Assembly (NCBI GenBank): GCA_038087015.1
Contig: JASBNA010000128.1
Span: forward strand, 1 to 52,759
Source of the DNA: Cerrena zonata
Taxonomy: Eukaryota; Basidiomycota; Agaricomycetes; Polyporales; Cerrenaceae
Length of the DNA: 52,759 bases
Direction of reading: 5' to 3'
The notes under the pieces are model-generated. The model did not search any database and had not been told where the DNA came from. It worked only from the letters and a program-made list of their open reading frames with translations. This document shows, piece after piece, positions 38,866-48,340 of the stretch. A program made the translations under genes and the position numbers. Each line of letters begins with the position of its first letter. The stretch's first letter is position 1.

Positions 38866-40254
38866 ATGGTTCCGGGTCAAACGATTGTTGAAATTCCATA
38901 CTTCGAACTTGAATGCGGTGAAGAATTGCACAACTTTCCTGTTGCTTATAAGACATGGGGAAGACTCAATAGAGACGGTGACAATGCGTTATTGATTTGT
39001 CATGCCTTGACTGGTTCTTCTGATGTGCAAGATTGGTGGGGGCCACTTTTGGGAACTGATCGAACTTTTGATCCATCAAGATTTTTCATTATTTGCATCA
39101 ACTTTTTAGGATCGCCATATGGATCATGTTCTCCGTTGACTATTGAGAAGTCCACTGGAAAGCCGTATGGTCCTTTATTCCCGCTCGTCACCGTCAAGGA
39201 TGAATTGGGTATTCAGAAGTTGATTCTTGACTCCTTGGGAGTTAAATCTCTAGCTTCGGTTATTGGTGGTTCAATGGGGGGTATGATTGCTCTTGAGTAC
39301 TCAGCTACTTATAATGATAGTGATTTTGTTAAATCGGTTATTGCCATTGCCACTTCTGCCCGTGCGTCTGCTTGGTGTATATCGTGGAATGAAACTCAAA
39401 GACAGTGTATTTTCAGTGATCCAAATTATGATGATGGTTATTATTATGAACGCTCAGATAATGTTAAACCCGACTCGGGATTATCAGCTGCTAGAATGGC
39501 AGCCCTTTTGACTTATAGATCAAGAAATTCTTTTGAAACCAGATTTGGTCGTAATTTACCCAATACCGACCCTAAAGCATATCAAAAGCAAAATGATTCA
39601 CTGAAATTGTCAGAACAACAAGGTATAAGGTTACCAAGAACTAGAGATGAAGAAAATTGGCTTTTACATAACGAAGGCTCTAGATCAACCAATATAAATA
39701 AAAATAATAGTTCATCATCATTATCAAGTAATTCAAATAATCAAACAAAACCACAAACTTATTTTACAGCACAATCATATTTGAGATATCAAGGAAATAA
39801 ATTTATAAATCGTTTTGACGCCAATTGTTATATTTCAATTACCAGAAAACTTGATACCCACGATATCACTCGTGGTAGAATTGAAGATGACGGGAATCTC
39901 ACCGAAGACCCACTACCTGAATTTCTTTCCACGCTTAAGAAGCCACATTTGGTTATTGGGATACAATCCGATGGTCTTTTCACTTATGGAGAACAAACGT
40001 TACTTTGTCAACATATTCCGAAAAGTACTTTGAAAGAAATCGATTCTCCCGAAGGGCATGATGCATTTTTATTAGAATTCAAAGTGGTGGATGAATACTG
40101 TCAAAATTTTTTGAAAACGGAATTGCCAGATTACTATGATGAATCTAAGAATAAAGTAGAACGCTTGTTTGATTGGCAAAAATATGTCAAGTCTGTAGAT
40201 AATGGAGGAAATTCAGTTTTTGGTGAAGCTGAACAAAACATTACCAATTGGTAG
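38866..40254 (+). CDS. MET2: MET2, homoserine O-acetyltransferase
   Basis: Met2 acetylates homoserine with acetyl-CoA, the first committed step toward homocysteine and methionine. It is an alpha/beta hydrolase with nucleophile S136 in VIGGSMGGM, Asp369 in IQSDGLFT and His398 in PEGHDAFLLEF. Other family stretches are ICHALTGSSDVQDWWGPLLG, FFIICINFLGSPYGS, QTYFTAQSYLRYQGNKFINR and the C-terminal VFGEAEQNITNW. A Ser/Asn-rich insert near 278-297 is variable in fungi. The frame starts at ATG 38866 (MVPGQTIVEIP, 462 aa). The upstream ATG at 38798 encodes NPIYKDVTSEETKPIRTQQ, which looks like the lost Met2 N-terminus put out of frame by a one-base deletion near 38864. A Gcn4 site lies upstream. Confidence 0.95.
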   Translation: MVPGQTIVEIPYFELECGEELHNFPVAYKTWGRLNRDGDNALLICHALTGSSDVQDWWGPLLGTDRTFDPSRFFIICINFLGSPYGSCSPLTIEKSTGKPYGPLFPLVTVKDELGIQKLILDSLGVKSLASVIGGSMGGMIALEYSATYNDSDFVKSVIAIATSARASAWCISWNETQRQCIFSDPNYDDGYYYERSDNVKPDSGLSAARMAALLTYRSRNSFETRFGRNLPNTDPKAYQKQNDSLKLSEQQGIRLPRTRDEENWLLHNEGSRSTNINKNNSSSSLSSNSNNQTKPQTYFTAQSYLRYQGNKFINRFDANCYISITRKLDTHDITRGRIEDDGNLTEDPLPEFLSTLKKPHLVIGIQSDGLFTYGEQTLLCQHIPKSTLKEIDSPEGHDAFLLEFKVVDEYCQNFLKTELPDYYDESKNKVERLFDWQKYVKSVDNGGNSVFGEAEQNITNW

Positions 40255-40340
40255 ATTCAAATCATGTATAGAAATAGATTTATATTGAATATAAACACTT
40301 TACATACTACAGAATATCTTTATCATTATGCATTAGTTTA

Positions 40341-41338
40341 TTAATTTTGAGTTGGAGCATTTAAAGTGTCTTGGTTGAATAATTTAGAATAATCAACACT
40401 ACTATAAGTTACAGGGTATCTTTCATTAAGACCCGGATCAGGTCTTGAGATTTCCAAACGGTAGAAAAGTACCCAGTACCAAGGTGGTAGACATAAAATC
40501 TGTAGTAAATCGAAAGTATGACTGAACATGTAATTAAAGGTATTTGTTTTTGTATATTTTTCATGTAACTTATTCACACAATCAGTTGTTGGAGAATGAA
40601 TCGTGTCGAATATAACATCATTGACAAACCACCATAATTGGCCAATGGTATGACAAACAAAAGTCTGCCAGAGAACTTTCAGTCTCAAGATTCTACCAAA
40701 ACATCACTCAAGCTTGAATTGGATCCAAATACATCCGTTCTCAATTCACCTGATGCAACCCAATTCAAGACACTCAACACGTATGGAAGTAAAGCTCCAT
40801 TGATATCAAACAAAAACAAAATGGTGAACTGGATTGTTGGTTGGCGCTTGCATAGAATATACAACATTATATCGTCCAACAATGGTCCCAATTGAACAAT
40901 CTTCATATCTCTCTGTATATACCCATAAGTAACCATGATAAAGATTCCAACACATGCCAGAAATATATAGTAAAAGAAGTCATAACTGCGATTTCTATCA
41001 ATAAACTCATTCACAACCGTGGTATCCTCCTCGCTTCTCTTATACCTACTGGGTATATGATTAAATTTGGTTGAAAATGATTCTTCTAGCTCTCCCATTG
41101 ATCTTCTTATGAAAAACAAATGCATTAAGAGACTGAATTTCAAATCACCAAAGTATAGAAAACTCGTGAACACTCTCCACACTTGGTATTGGCCACTGAA
41201 CACCTTATTGGGTACATAGATCAATGAACTCGGTGATATTATTCCTATGGATGTTGCAGTCGATAACGTCACTGCTGCTAACATATAAAATCGAGTGAAA
41301 GGTGGCACCTCTCCCACTGCCTGAACAATTCTTTCCAT
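40341..41338 (-). CDS. DER1: DER1-like derlin (ERAD), reading frame shifted once
   Basis: Derlins are ER membrane proteins of the rhomboid-like fold that help retrotranslocate misfolded proteins. From ATG 41338 the frame reads VGEVPPFTRFYMLAAV, IYVPNKVFSGQYQVWRVFTS, FLYFGDLKFSLLMHLFF and FILFLFDINGALLPYV-type segments, with four to five membrane helices. It stops at 40685 after VFGSNSSLSDVLVES. One base out, the next frame continues without gap: ILRLKVLWQTFVCHTIGQLWW, FVNDVIFD, then a cytosolic tail to 40341. The break is where GTA GGA ATC would be expected but GTAGAATC is found near 40695, a single missing G. Either an inactivating deletion of the last helix and tail or a sequence error. It is divergent from BTS1, convergent with MET2. 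Confidence 0.78.
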
Positions 41339-41483
41339 GCTTTCGTCTTGTTGTTTATCAGCTAAACGATAACCCTGTTCGTTGAACGCAACCAATCACT
41401 AGAGACAAGCACCTAAAGGAAGTATTTGGTGATGGTGTCTTCTCGAAGCTGCTGACTTTTCCACTGCTCCAGCTTTATCGTGT

Positions 41484-41496
41484 GGTGTACGGGTGC
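41484..41496 (+). promoter_or_regulatory. Rap1-like GGTGTACGGGTGC between DER1 and BTS1
   Basis: GGTGTACGGGTGC in the 240-bp divergent promoter; among the closest matches in the window to the Rap1/telomere core. Confidence 0.55.
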
Positions 41497-41576
41497 GTAT
41501 CGAGACACGGAACGAAAAGCTTTCATCACCAACTCGTTGGAAGAAGCATTCAACGGGCACAGGAACAGCACCGAAG

Positions 41577-42611
41577 ATGGGAGAGTCAATTGACCTTGAT
41601 TACTTGATCCAGAAGGACGACGAGCTTGATTATAGTACTTTGCCTCGTCTGGTGATCGATCCTTACGAGTATCTTGAGAAAATTCCAGGAAATAACGGCC
41701 ACATCAGAAATCAGTTCTTACAGGCCTTCAATGAATTGTACTATCACATAGAATATGAGGATGTGCTTGACGAAATTGATCACATCGTGACGATCTTCCA
41801 TGAGCTGTCGCTACTCATTGATGATATTGAAGATGATTCCAGCTTTAGACGGGGTTGGCCGGCAGCTCATACCAAATACGGAGTACCCTTGACTATAAAT
41901 TGTGGGAACTTGATGTACTTTGTTGCAATGAAGAGGGCAACTAGTGTGTTACCTGAAATATATCTGAAGCATAATCCCAGGGTATGTGTGGCCGAGTTGT
42001 CGGCGTCGATTCAGAAGATATTGACTAATGAAATGATTAATTTGCATCATGGGCAAGGACTTGATATCTATTGGCGAGACACCCCTAATGTTATTGAAAA
42101 CAACTTACCGAGCTTGACCGAGTATGCTGAGATGGTGATGAATAAGACCGGGGGGCTATTCAGGCTCTCGATTAAGTTATTAGAGCTTTTTTCAACCAGT
42201 GAAACGTCCCAACCATCAAAGATTCCATTGACTAACTTGTTGGGTATAATATACCAGATTCGAGATGACTATCTCAATTTAGTCGACGAACGTTATAACC
42301 ATATGAAGGGGACTAGTGGCGAAGATTTGTTGGAAGGGAAGGCATCATTACCCATTCTTCATTGCTTGAAGAATTCTGAGAAATCACCGGTTTATCGAAT
42401 GCTAACCGAGTATAAAACTAGCGAAGAAAGAGCCAAGTCGGACCTCTTGAAGGTAGCGATTCAGTTCATGGAGGAAGAAACGCAATCGTTGGCATTTACT
42501 AAACACCTATTGCTTGAATATTGTGACAAGGCCAGAAACGAGATTGTGCAAACAACTGGCAACAAGGATTCGATGTTGATTCAAATAATCCACAAATTGT
42601 CTATGGTTTGA
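41577..42611 (+). CDS. BTS1: BTS1, geranylgeranyl diphosphate synthase
   Basis: Condenses FPP with IPP to geranylgeranyl diphosphate for Rab and Rho prenylation. The start is the first ATG at 41577 (344 aa); an upstream in-frame GTG is not used. The first aspartate-rich motif DDIED is at residues 82-86, followed by RRGWPAAHTKYG. Then come EMINLHHGQGLDIYWRD, TGGLFRLSIKLLE and the second aspartate motif QIRDDYLNL (D230-D231), then GTSGEDLLEGKASLPILHC. Residue 77, encoded by CTG just before SLLIDDIED, is Ser in homologues, which supports the CUG-Ser code. It shares a short divergent promoter with DER1 and is convergent with an unknown gene. Confidence 0.96.
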   Translation: MGESIDLDYLIQKDDELDYSTLPRLVIDPYEYLEKIPGNNGHIRNQFLQAFNELYYHIEYEDVLDEIDHIVTIFHELSLLIDDIEDDSSFRRGWPAAHTKYGVPLTINCGNLMYFVAMKRATSVLPEIYLKHNPRVCVAELSASIQKILTNEMINLHHGQGLDIYWRDTPNVIENNLPSLTEYAEMVMNKTGGLFRLSIKLLELFSTSETSQPSKIPLTNLLGIIYQIRDDYLNLVDERYNHMKGTSGEDLLEGKASLPILHCLKNSEKSPVYRMLTEYKTSEERAKSDLLKVAIQFMEEETQSLAFTKHLLLEYCDKARNEIVQTTGNKDSMLIQIIHKLSMV

Positions 42612-42657
42612 TGTTTATAATTTATTTATTTATTTAATATATACAAAAGGGAGTTAA

Positions 42658-43449
42658 TTATGCTAATGGGATTGATCTCTTTAATTGATCCTTAGTTGTT
42701 GTATCATTCCTGAAACTATCCGGAGTATACAAGTGTTTGAAGAAAACATCGATATCTTCGCTGAACAGACCTCGGGATCGGTATACGTCATTGGGTTTCA
42801 ATAATTTTTCAACCTTTGACTTCTCTTCGTTGTCGTATATTTCAAACCGATCTTTTTCAAATGAAAGGTTTTTTTCTAAAAGGTTTAACTTCATACCAAA
42901 ATCAATGTTATTATACCTTTTTCCGTCAACCTCTTCATTCTCAATATCGTTTTTGATCATTTTAATCAAATCTTGGTACGAGTTTTCCACTAAAACCTTA
43001 GATTCAAAGGATTTGATTTCCTGGTTGATTGGCGGGGGTAAATCTTGATGCAAATACTTTAATGGGGATGGTTTTTTGAATGGTACTTTGGCGAATTTAT
43101 ACTTTGGCTTATTGATCTTCAATACCTCTCTGGTCACTGTTTCAATCAGGTCTGTGATCGTCTTTTCATTACTTTTAGAGCTTGGTCTCGTTTCCTTTGC
43201 ACTTATCACCAGTAGATCGATTTCTTCTATTTGTCGGGATGGCGTTATCAAAAGGCTCCGAATTCCTCTTCTTCTCGCTTGACTAACTCTTCTTGACTTC
43301 ATCTTCCTCGGAGGGATATCATTCTCGAGCTCTTTATCATGCTTTAAAAGCTCCTGATACCTAATTATGTCTTCTTCAATTTCATCCTTGGTCCTTCTCA
43401 ACTTTCTTCTCTTTTTAGGTGAAGCATGCTCCTTTATTAGATTTCCCAT
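42658..43449 (-). CDS. Uncharacterised basic, coiled protein
   Basis: A 263-residue frame from ATG 43449, 46 bp from the convergent BTS1 stop. I do not recognise a family. The N-terminus is strongly basic (SPKKRRKLRRTKDEIEED, RKMKSRRVSQARRRGIRS), consistent with nuclear localisation or DNA/RNA contact. A Pro-rich linker (FKKPSPLKYLHQDLPPP) and helical Lys/Glu-rich stretches follow, and the C-terminus SRGLFSEDIDVFFKHLYTPD looks like a short conserved interaction segment. No membrane segment or signal. Probably real by length and codon use. Confidence 0.62.
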   Translation of the reverse strand: MGNLIKEHASPKKRRKLRRTKDEIEEDIIRYQELLKHDKELENDIPPRKMKSRRVSQARRRGIRSLLITPSRQIEEIDLLVISAKETRPSSKSNEKTITDLIETVTREVLKINKPKYKFAKVPFKKPSPLKYLHQDLPPPINQEIKSFESKVLVENSYQDLIKMIKNDIENEEVDGKRYNNIDFGMKLNLLEKNLSFEKDRFEIYDNEEKSKVEKLLKPNDVYRSRGLFSEDIDVFFKHLYTPDSFRNDTTTKDQLKRSIPLA

Positions 43450-43676
43450 TCTTCTTAAAGGCCTTTTCTACTCCCCATTGGCAAAATAACGAGTATATCA
43501 ACCAAATATATACTGTTTTCCCAATAAGCTTTCGTCTAGTCGTTATCTAAAGATGCTGTTAGCGACTGAAAAAAAAAAAAATCCATACCTCCATTTTTCC
43601 AATTTTTTTTTCAACCTCATCGAGAAGAGCATAAGCTTTGGAACCATTTGAAAAGAAACGGTTAGAGAAGCCAAGG

Positions 43677-44579
43677 ATGTTGTATTTGATTGGATTGGGA
43701 TTGTCTTACGAGACCGACATCACTGTGCGTGGGTTGGAAACAGTGAAGAAATGTAAGAGAGTTTATTTGGAAGCATATACTTCGATTCTTATGGCAGCTA
43801 GTCAAACATCATTGGAAGAATTTTATGGCCGTGAAATCATATTGGCTGATAGGGAGTTAGTCGAAACCGGGGCAGATCAAATCTTGAAAGATGCCGATAC
43901 TGAGGACATTGCATTTTTGGTTGTTGGGGATGTTTTTGGTGCCACTACTCATACTGATTTAGTTATCAGAGCTAGAGAATTGGGTATCAAAGTTGAAGCA
44001 ATTCATAATGCATCAGTTATGAATGCGGTTGGAGCTTGTGGATTACAATTGTACCAGTTCGGACAAACTGTATCATTAGTGTTTTTCACTGATAGCTGGA
44101 AACCTGACTCATTTTATAATAAAATCATGGAGAATAGAAAGATTGGGTTACATACTTTACTTTTATTAGATATTAAAGTTAAAGAACAGAGTATTGAGAA
44201 TATGGCAAGAGGTAGATTGATTTATGAGCCACCAAGATATATGGATATTGCTACTGCTGCAAGTCAATTATTAGAAATTGAAGAAATCAGAAATGAACAA
44301 GCTTATACTCCAGATACTCCATGTGTTGCAGTTTCCAGATTAGGATCTCCAACCCAAACTTTCAAAGCTGGTACTTTAAAGGAATTAAGTCAATATGATT
44401 CGGGGGAGCCATTACATTCTTTAGTCATGTTGGGTAGACAAGTCCATGATTTGGAATTGGAATATTTATATCAATACGTTGATAATAAAGAAGAATTTAA
44501 AAAATTTGTTGAAAAAGATCAAGAATTTTTCAAACCTCCACCATACGTACCACCTGAAGAAGATGAATTAAGTGATTAA
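43677..44579 (+). CDS. DPH5: DPH5, diphthine methyl ester synthase
   Basis: SAM-dependent methyltransferase that tetramethylates the eEF2 histidine intermediate in diphthamide synthesis. The first ATG at 43677 gives 300 aa, the usual length. It begins [20 protein letters not shown] and continues with [13 protein letters not shown], the SAM-binding [34 protein letters not shown] and [12 protein letters not shown]. Further on are [29 protein letters not shown] and [12 protein letters not shown], and the C-terminus is acidic (PPEEDELSD). It is convergent with PER1, with 32 bp between stop codons. Confidence 0.97.
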   Translation: MLYLIGLGLSYETDITVRGLETVKKCKRVYLEAYTSILMAASQTSLEEFYGREIILADRELVETGADQILKDADTEDIAFLVVGDVFGATTHTDLVIRARELGIKVEAIHNASVMNAVGACGLQLYQFGQTVSLVFFTDSWKPDSFYNKIMENRKIGLHTLLLLDIKVKEQSIENMARGRLIYEPPRYMDIATAASQLLEIEEIRNEQAYTPDTPCVAVSRLGSPTQTFKAGTLKELSQYDSGEPLHSLVMLGRQVHDLELEYLYQYVDNKEEFKKFVEKDQEFFKPPPYVPPEEDELSD

Positions 44580-44611
44580 AACTTATAAATTGTATATTAA
44601 ATATCTAGAAA

Positions 44612-45814
44612 TTATTGATCTTTCTTTTGTTTTAAAATCTGTAAATCGTCCCAAACGTTTTCATTAAGATCCCAGATCATCCATTCATACCAGCCATAAT
44701 AGACTGGGAATATAGTGACTAAATGCCATAACGAATGAGCATCGATTAAACTATAAAAGATCGGGGGGAAATCTAAGATTTCTAAAGACATACCGAAAAT
44801 AACAATCACACATAATAATAAAGGATATAAAGAGTATAATTTTGGAGACCTTGAATAGAAACTATACAAGATGATTCTTTTTGGATTGATGAATTGCAAA
44901 TGAGTCAAGTTTTGGGATTTTTCATTCGAGCGTTCTAAATCATAGTACTTATTATATAATTTAAAACAGGATACTCCCCATAAGATATTTTGTAAAACTC
45001 CAATGGTTATATTGGCTCTCATATTATAAGTATACAGCCAGTCTGTTTCTAACCGATAAACATGTGCAGTATAAGCTGAAATACACGCTAAAGTGAACAA
45101 GCTTCTTAACCAAACTCTTCTTGGTAAATAAAGCTTGAAAACACGATTCCCAATTCCGTAAAAGCCTGATAAAACAGTTAATCCTGCAAAATAATAATCT
45201 AATCTTTCTGTTATTAAGAAATCTCTTATATGGAATATCGTAGAAAAAATCCAAGCAAACATTGTAATAACACTGATTATGGCAAGGATGTATAGTTCCA
45301 GGTTCACAATTGATCTGGAGGTATTTTTATTTTGATTAATACTTTTCTTGATCATTTTGAAGCCAGAATAATGAGCAATCAAATTACCCAAGGAAAATAA
45401 AACTGATATGAATTCTTGAACACCATAAATTCTGTTGAATGGCCATTTACCATGGAATTGCAATATCTCCTCGTTATCCTGTATTCTTTCTTTGGTTACA
45501 ATTTGTTGACATTGATAGTCGCAATTTGATTCACAGGTCCATTTAAGCAAATTGAGGTACCAAGGCAATGGCATTGGAGTGAATTCCCAGTCGGGATTAT
45601 AATTGTGCCATTCATAATCATCGACATTCCCATTTTGTATCAATTCATGGTAAATTTCGTCTTGGACTAAATTATAAGGATTGTTTTCACAACTGATTTG
45701 TTCACACTGATATCGGCAATCCTGGTAATCGTACAAATCATTCCCTGGGGAGGCAGAGATCTTCTGGAAGCAAGCTAATACCGCAACTAACAAGCTGGAC
45801 CCTTGGAGTTTCAT
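44612..45814 (-). CDS. PER1: PER1, GPI-lipid remodelling phospholipase A2 (PGAP3 family)
   Basis: ER membrane protein that removes the unsaturated sn-2 acyl chain from GPI anchors. The 400-residue product has a signal peptide (about 1-21), a Cys-rich lumenal N-terminus (DCRYQCEQISCE, TPMPLPWYLNLLKWTCESNC, DYQCQQIVT) and the conserved HGKWPFNRIYGVQE. Seven membrane segments follow, with STIFHIRDFLITERLDYYFA and, near the C-terminus, IDAHSLWHLVTIFPVYYGWY, the His-containing CREST-type motifs. The start is ATG 45814. It is convergent with DPH5. Confidence 0.96.
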   Translation of the reverse strand: MKLQGSSLLVAVLACFQKISASPGNDLYDYQDCRYQCEQISCENNPYNLVQDEIYHELIQNGNVDDYEWHNYNPDWEFTPMPLPWYLNLLKWTCESNCDYQCQQIVTKERIQDNEEILQFHGKWPFNRIYGVQEFISVLFSLGNLIAHYSGFKMIKKSINQNKNTSRSIVNLELYILAIISVITMFAWIFSTIFHIRDFLITERLDYYFAGLTVLSGFYGIGNRVFKLYLPRRVWLRSLFTLACISAYTAHVYRLETDWLYTYNMRANITIGVLQNILWGVSCFKLYNKYYDLERSNEKSQNLTHLQFINPKRIILYSFYSRSPKLYSLYPLLLCVIVIFGMSLEILDFPPIFYSLIDAHSLWHLVTIFPVYYGWYEWMIWDLNENVWDDLQILKQKKDQ

Positions 45815-46209
45815 GGTCTGTTATGGCAAAAGAGAAACTAATTCGTTAAAATTTTGATTTTTGATAAAGCCTTTTGATTTTTTCATTGACATTTTTTTCA
45901 AATCGAGAAGTTTTGACGAAGATGCGAATTCATGAAATGGGTGCAATTTTTGTTTATAGGCTGTTTGCAGGCAGCCAATGGGCCAGAGCAGCTTATTTCG
46001 AAGGCTTTCCCGTTGAAGAGACGAGGTATGAAGGAAAGTGCTCAAGCTGAGAAAGTTTGAGGGATTGAAACTGACCATTATAGAAATTTTACAATGGTAA
46101 TTTCAGTCGGAGAAGCTGAAAACGGTTTTGTTTCAGGATCCACGAAGGGTTGATACAGGCTTAGATGTTCAAGCGTAATTTCGTTAATAATTAAAAAGAG
46201 TAAAAAAAT
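45815..46209. promoter_or_regulatory. PER1 promoter and 3' flank of regulator
   Basis: About 395 bp. An 85-residue minus-strand frame (46078-45821) ends just before the PER1 ATG. Its composition is unremarkable and it is treated as leader sequence. Nothing else is clear. Confidence 0.35.
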
Positions 46210-48340
46210 CTATGGAAGGTCTAGGGAAGGCAAATGGGTTTGATCTTCTAGTAAGTTTTTGTGGTAAGAATCAAGATCTTTGAAACTATCTACTTTTAGA
46301 TCACTAAAACCAGAAGAGAATTCTTTTTTTGGTTTATTCAAATCACAAGGATTTGAATTATGGAAATAATACATTGAGTTGATCATCTCATTGACAATGG
46401 TTGCATAAGAATTAGCAGTTTGTGAAATTCTCTCGTATTCTTTGAAAAATTGAATTGCAACTCTTAAAATTTTGATTAGTTTTTCATCTAAGTGATCTAA
46501 TAAACCAACACCTAAAGTCATACAAGCAGTGAAAGCACAATTAAGTCTAACGTTTGATTCTAATCTTCTTATATCTGAATCATCTAACTGGGTAGTAGCG
46601 ATAAGCATAAGAGTACTACTTTTGATACTTGTTTCTATAAAACCTTTGATGAACTTTAAATCGAAATTTAGATTGTTTGCATTTGGAATGTATTGATAAG
46701 TTTTTTCATATAATAAGAATGGACGACTCATTAGAATAATAGCGTATATATGGGAAGCACTTAGGAAAACGCAGGCATAACGATGTTTTGTTTCTAGAAC
46801 TGATTTACCAGTTGAAGTATTTTCAACTAGAAGTTCAGGTGGTAAACTGGATAAATAATCTTTTAACTCAAGTGATATATTTTTCAAAGTATCGAAATTG
46901 AAAGGGTCCTTTTTATGATATAAATTAAGAATCTTGGTCATGATACGGAAAATCTTCAAAGAATAAAAATCCAATTTATCTCTGAACGAATCATTCACAT
47001 CAGGATCAAAAATATAAGTGATTTTGTTTGGGACTGAATAAATTAAATTTGGATCTAAACGATCAAATTCCTTCTTTATATTATCATCCTTGAATAAGAC
47101 AGAATCTTCTTCTTCAAATGACATTGGTTTACCGGCAATCACTGAAAAGATTCTATCACTAACGTATAGTGAGGTTAAAAGTCTTTTATTATACTTATTA
47201 ACTGATTCTTTATCATTATCCAACTTAATAGAACCAGAATACTTTATTGCAGTTCTTAGTAATGACCACGACGTTTTAAGTCTACCAATGAATTTATAGT
47301 ATAATGCTTGTAAATAATTTGACTTAACCAACCAAATCTCGCCGTCATCAGGTAGATTATTATGTAAATATAAGGCGCTCTGGAAGTAATTAATGGAATA
47401 ATGAGTTTGACGATTATTAGTATTTTCCATTAAAGCAGCAATTGCTAATACTAAATAGATTAAAATTTTCAATTTTGGATCTTGGTTATTCGCCATTACT
47501 GTATTAAAGAAACAGTCTTTATCAAGAACAAAATATTGCCAATTAAATTGAACTTCAAATAGATAAAACAGCCTCAAGCAAACTTCTCTAGATGGCATTG
47601 GATCCAATATCTTATTTGGATCATAAGGTATCGGGCTATCCTCAACTGGAAAAACATAAACATCCTTAAACTCAGTATATCCAATAATATTCTTAAAAAT
47701 TAACTTGGTTTCATGTAATATAGCTTGAGAATCGGTGGCGGCATTACATAGTAAGTTATCGTCGTTATCGATTTCAAATATCGAAGAAAGCTCTGAAGAT
47801 GGGGTGCCCAAAAACGGAGACTTTCGACTAAATGGTGGCATTGTCGGTATTGGTGTTTGAGTGGCTGGTGTAGGGTAACTTATTGGATTTAATGGAGGAA
47901 TACTTGGATTTCTTAAGAATCGTTCATTGATTGATATTATATTAATGGCTTTGGTATCATAATTCAACCGATTAATATCATAATTACTCGATATACTCTT
48001 CAACATCTCAGTTATCGGAGGTAGGATCCTCGAATTACCTTCATTGGTCTTCTTCTTAATCCCTGCTTGGACCGGGATCGGGGGTGACTGTGTCGGCTGT
48101 ATTCCTTGCTTCTTCTTTCCTCGAATCGTTCTTCTATCAATCGAATGATAAGTACAAGCGTTGCTTCTCTCTATACATCTATTACAAGGTTGAAGTCCAT
48201 TACACTAGAATGTTAGTATCTCATTCTCTCGTATTTCATCTTTTCATTTCTTCTCAAATACATACTTTATGCTTGGAAGTTTTACAACTATCGCAAGCAT
48301 TTGTAACTTTCCTACCCTTTCTGGATCTCACTTCGCTCAT
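46210..48340 (-). CDS. Zn(II)2Cys6 transcription factor, paralog A, two exons
   Basis: Exon 1 (48340-48266, 25 codons, MSEVRSRKGRKVTNACDSCK...) and exon 2 (48204-46210) join across a 61-nt intron. The zinc cluster becomes C-x2-C-x6-C-x5-C-x2-C-x6-C (CDSCKTSKHK then CNGLQPCNRC, IERSNACTY) and the product 689 aa. The junction falls exactly before the third cysteine. After a Pro-rich stretch come the segments LLCNAATDSQAILHETKLIF, FEVQFNWQYFVLDKDCFF and LKILIYLVLAIAALME, which pair with matching segments of the downstream gene at 49209-51341, so the two are tandem duplicates. The middle domain is of the fungal regulator type (ESNVRLNCAFTACMTLGVGL). The target pathway is unknown. Confidence 0.88.
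48205..48265 (-). other. Intron inside the zinc-cluster codons of paralog A
   Basis: Donor GTATGT (48265-48260), branch TACTAAC (48218-48212), acceptor TTCTAG ending 48205; 61 nt. Without splicing the frame hits TGA four codons after the donor begins. Splicing restores the third cysteine of the cluster. Confidence 0.92.

Noticed and set aside
45821..46078. 85-codon minus-strand ORF just upstream of PER1
   Set aside because: Starts at an ATG but shows no motif or codon signal and ends a few bases from the PER1 start; likely leader sequence.
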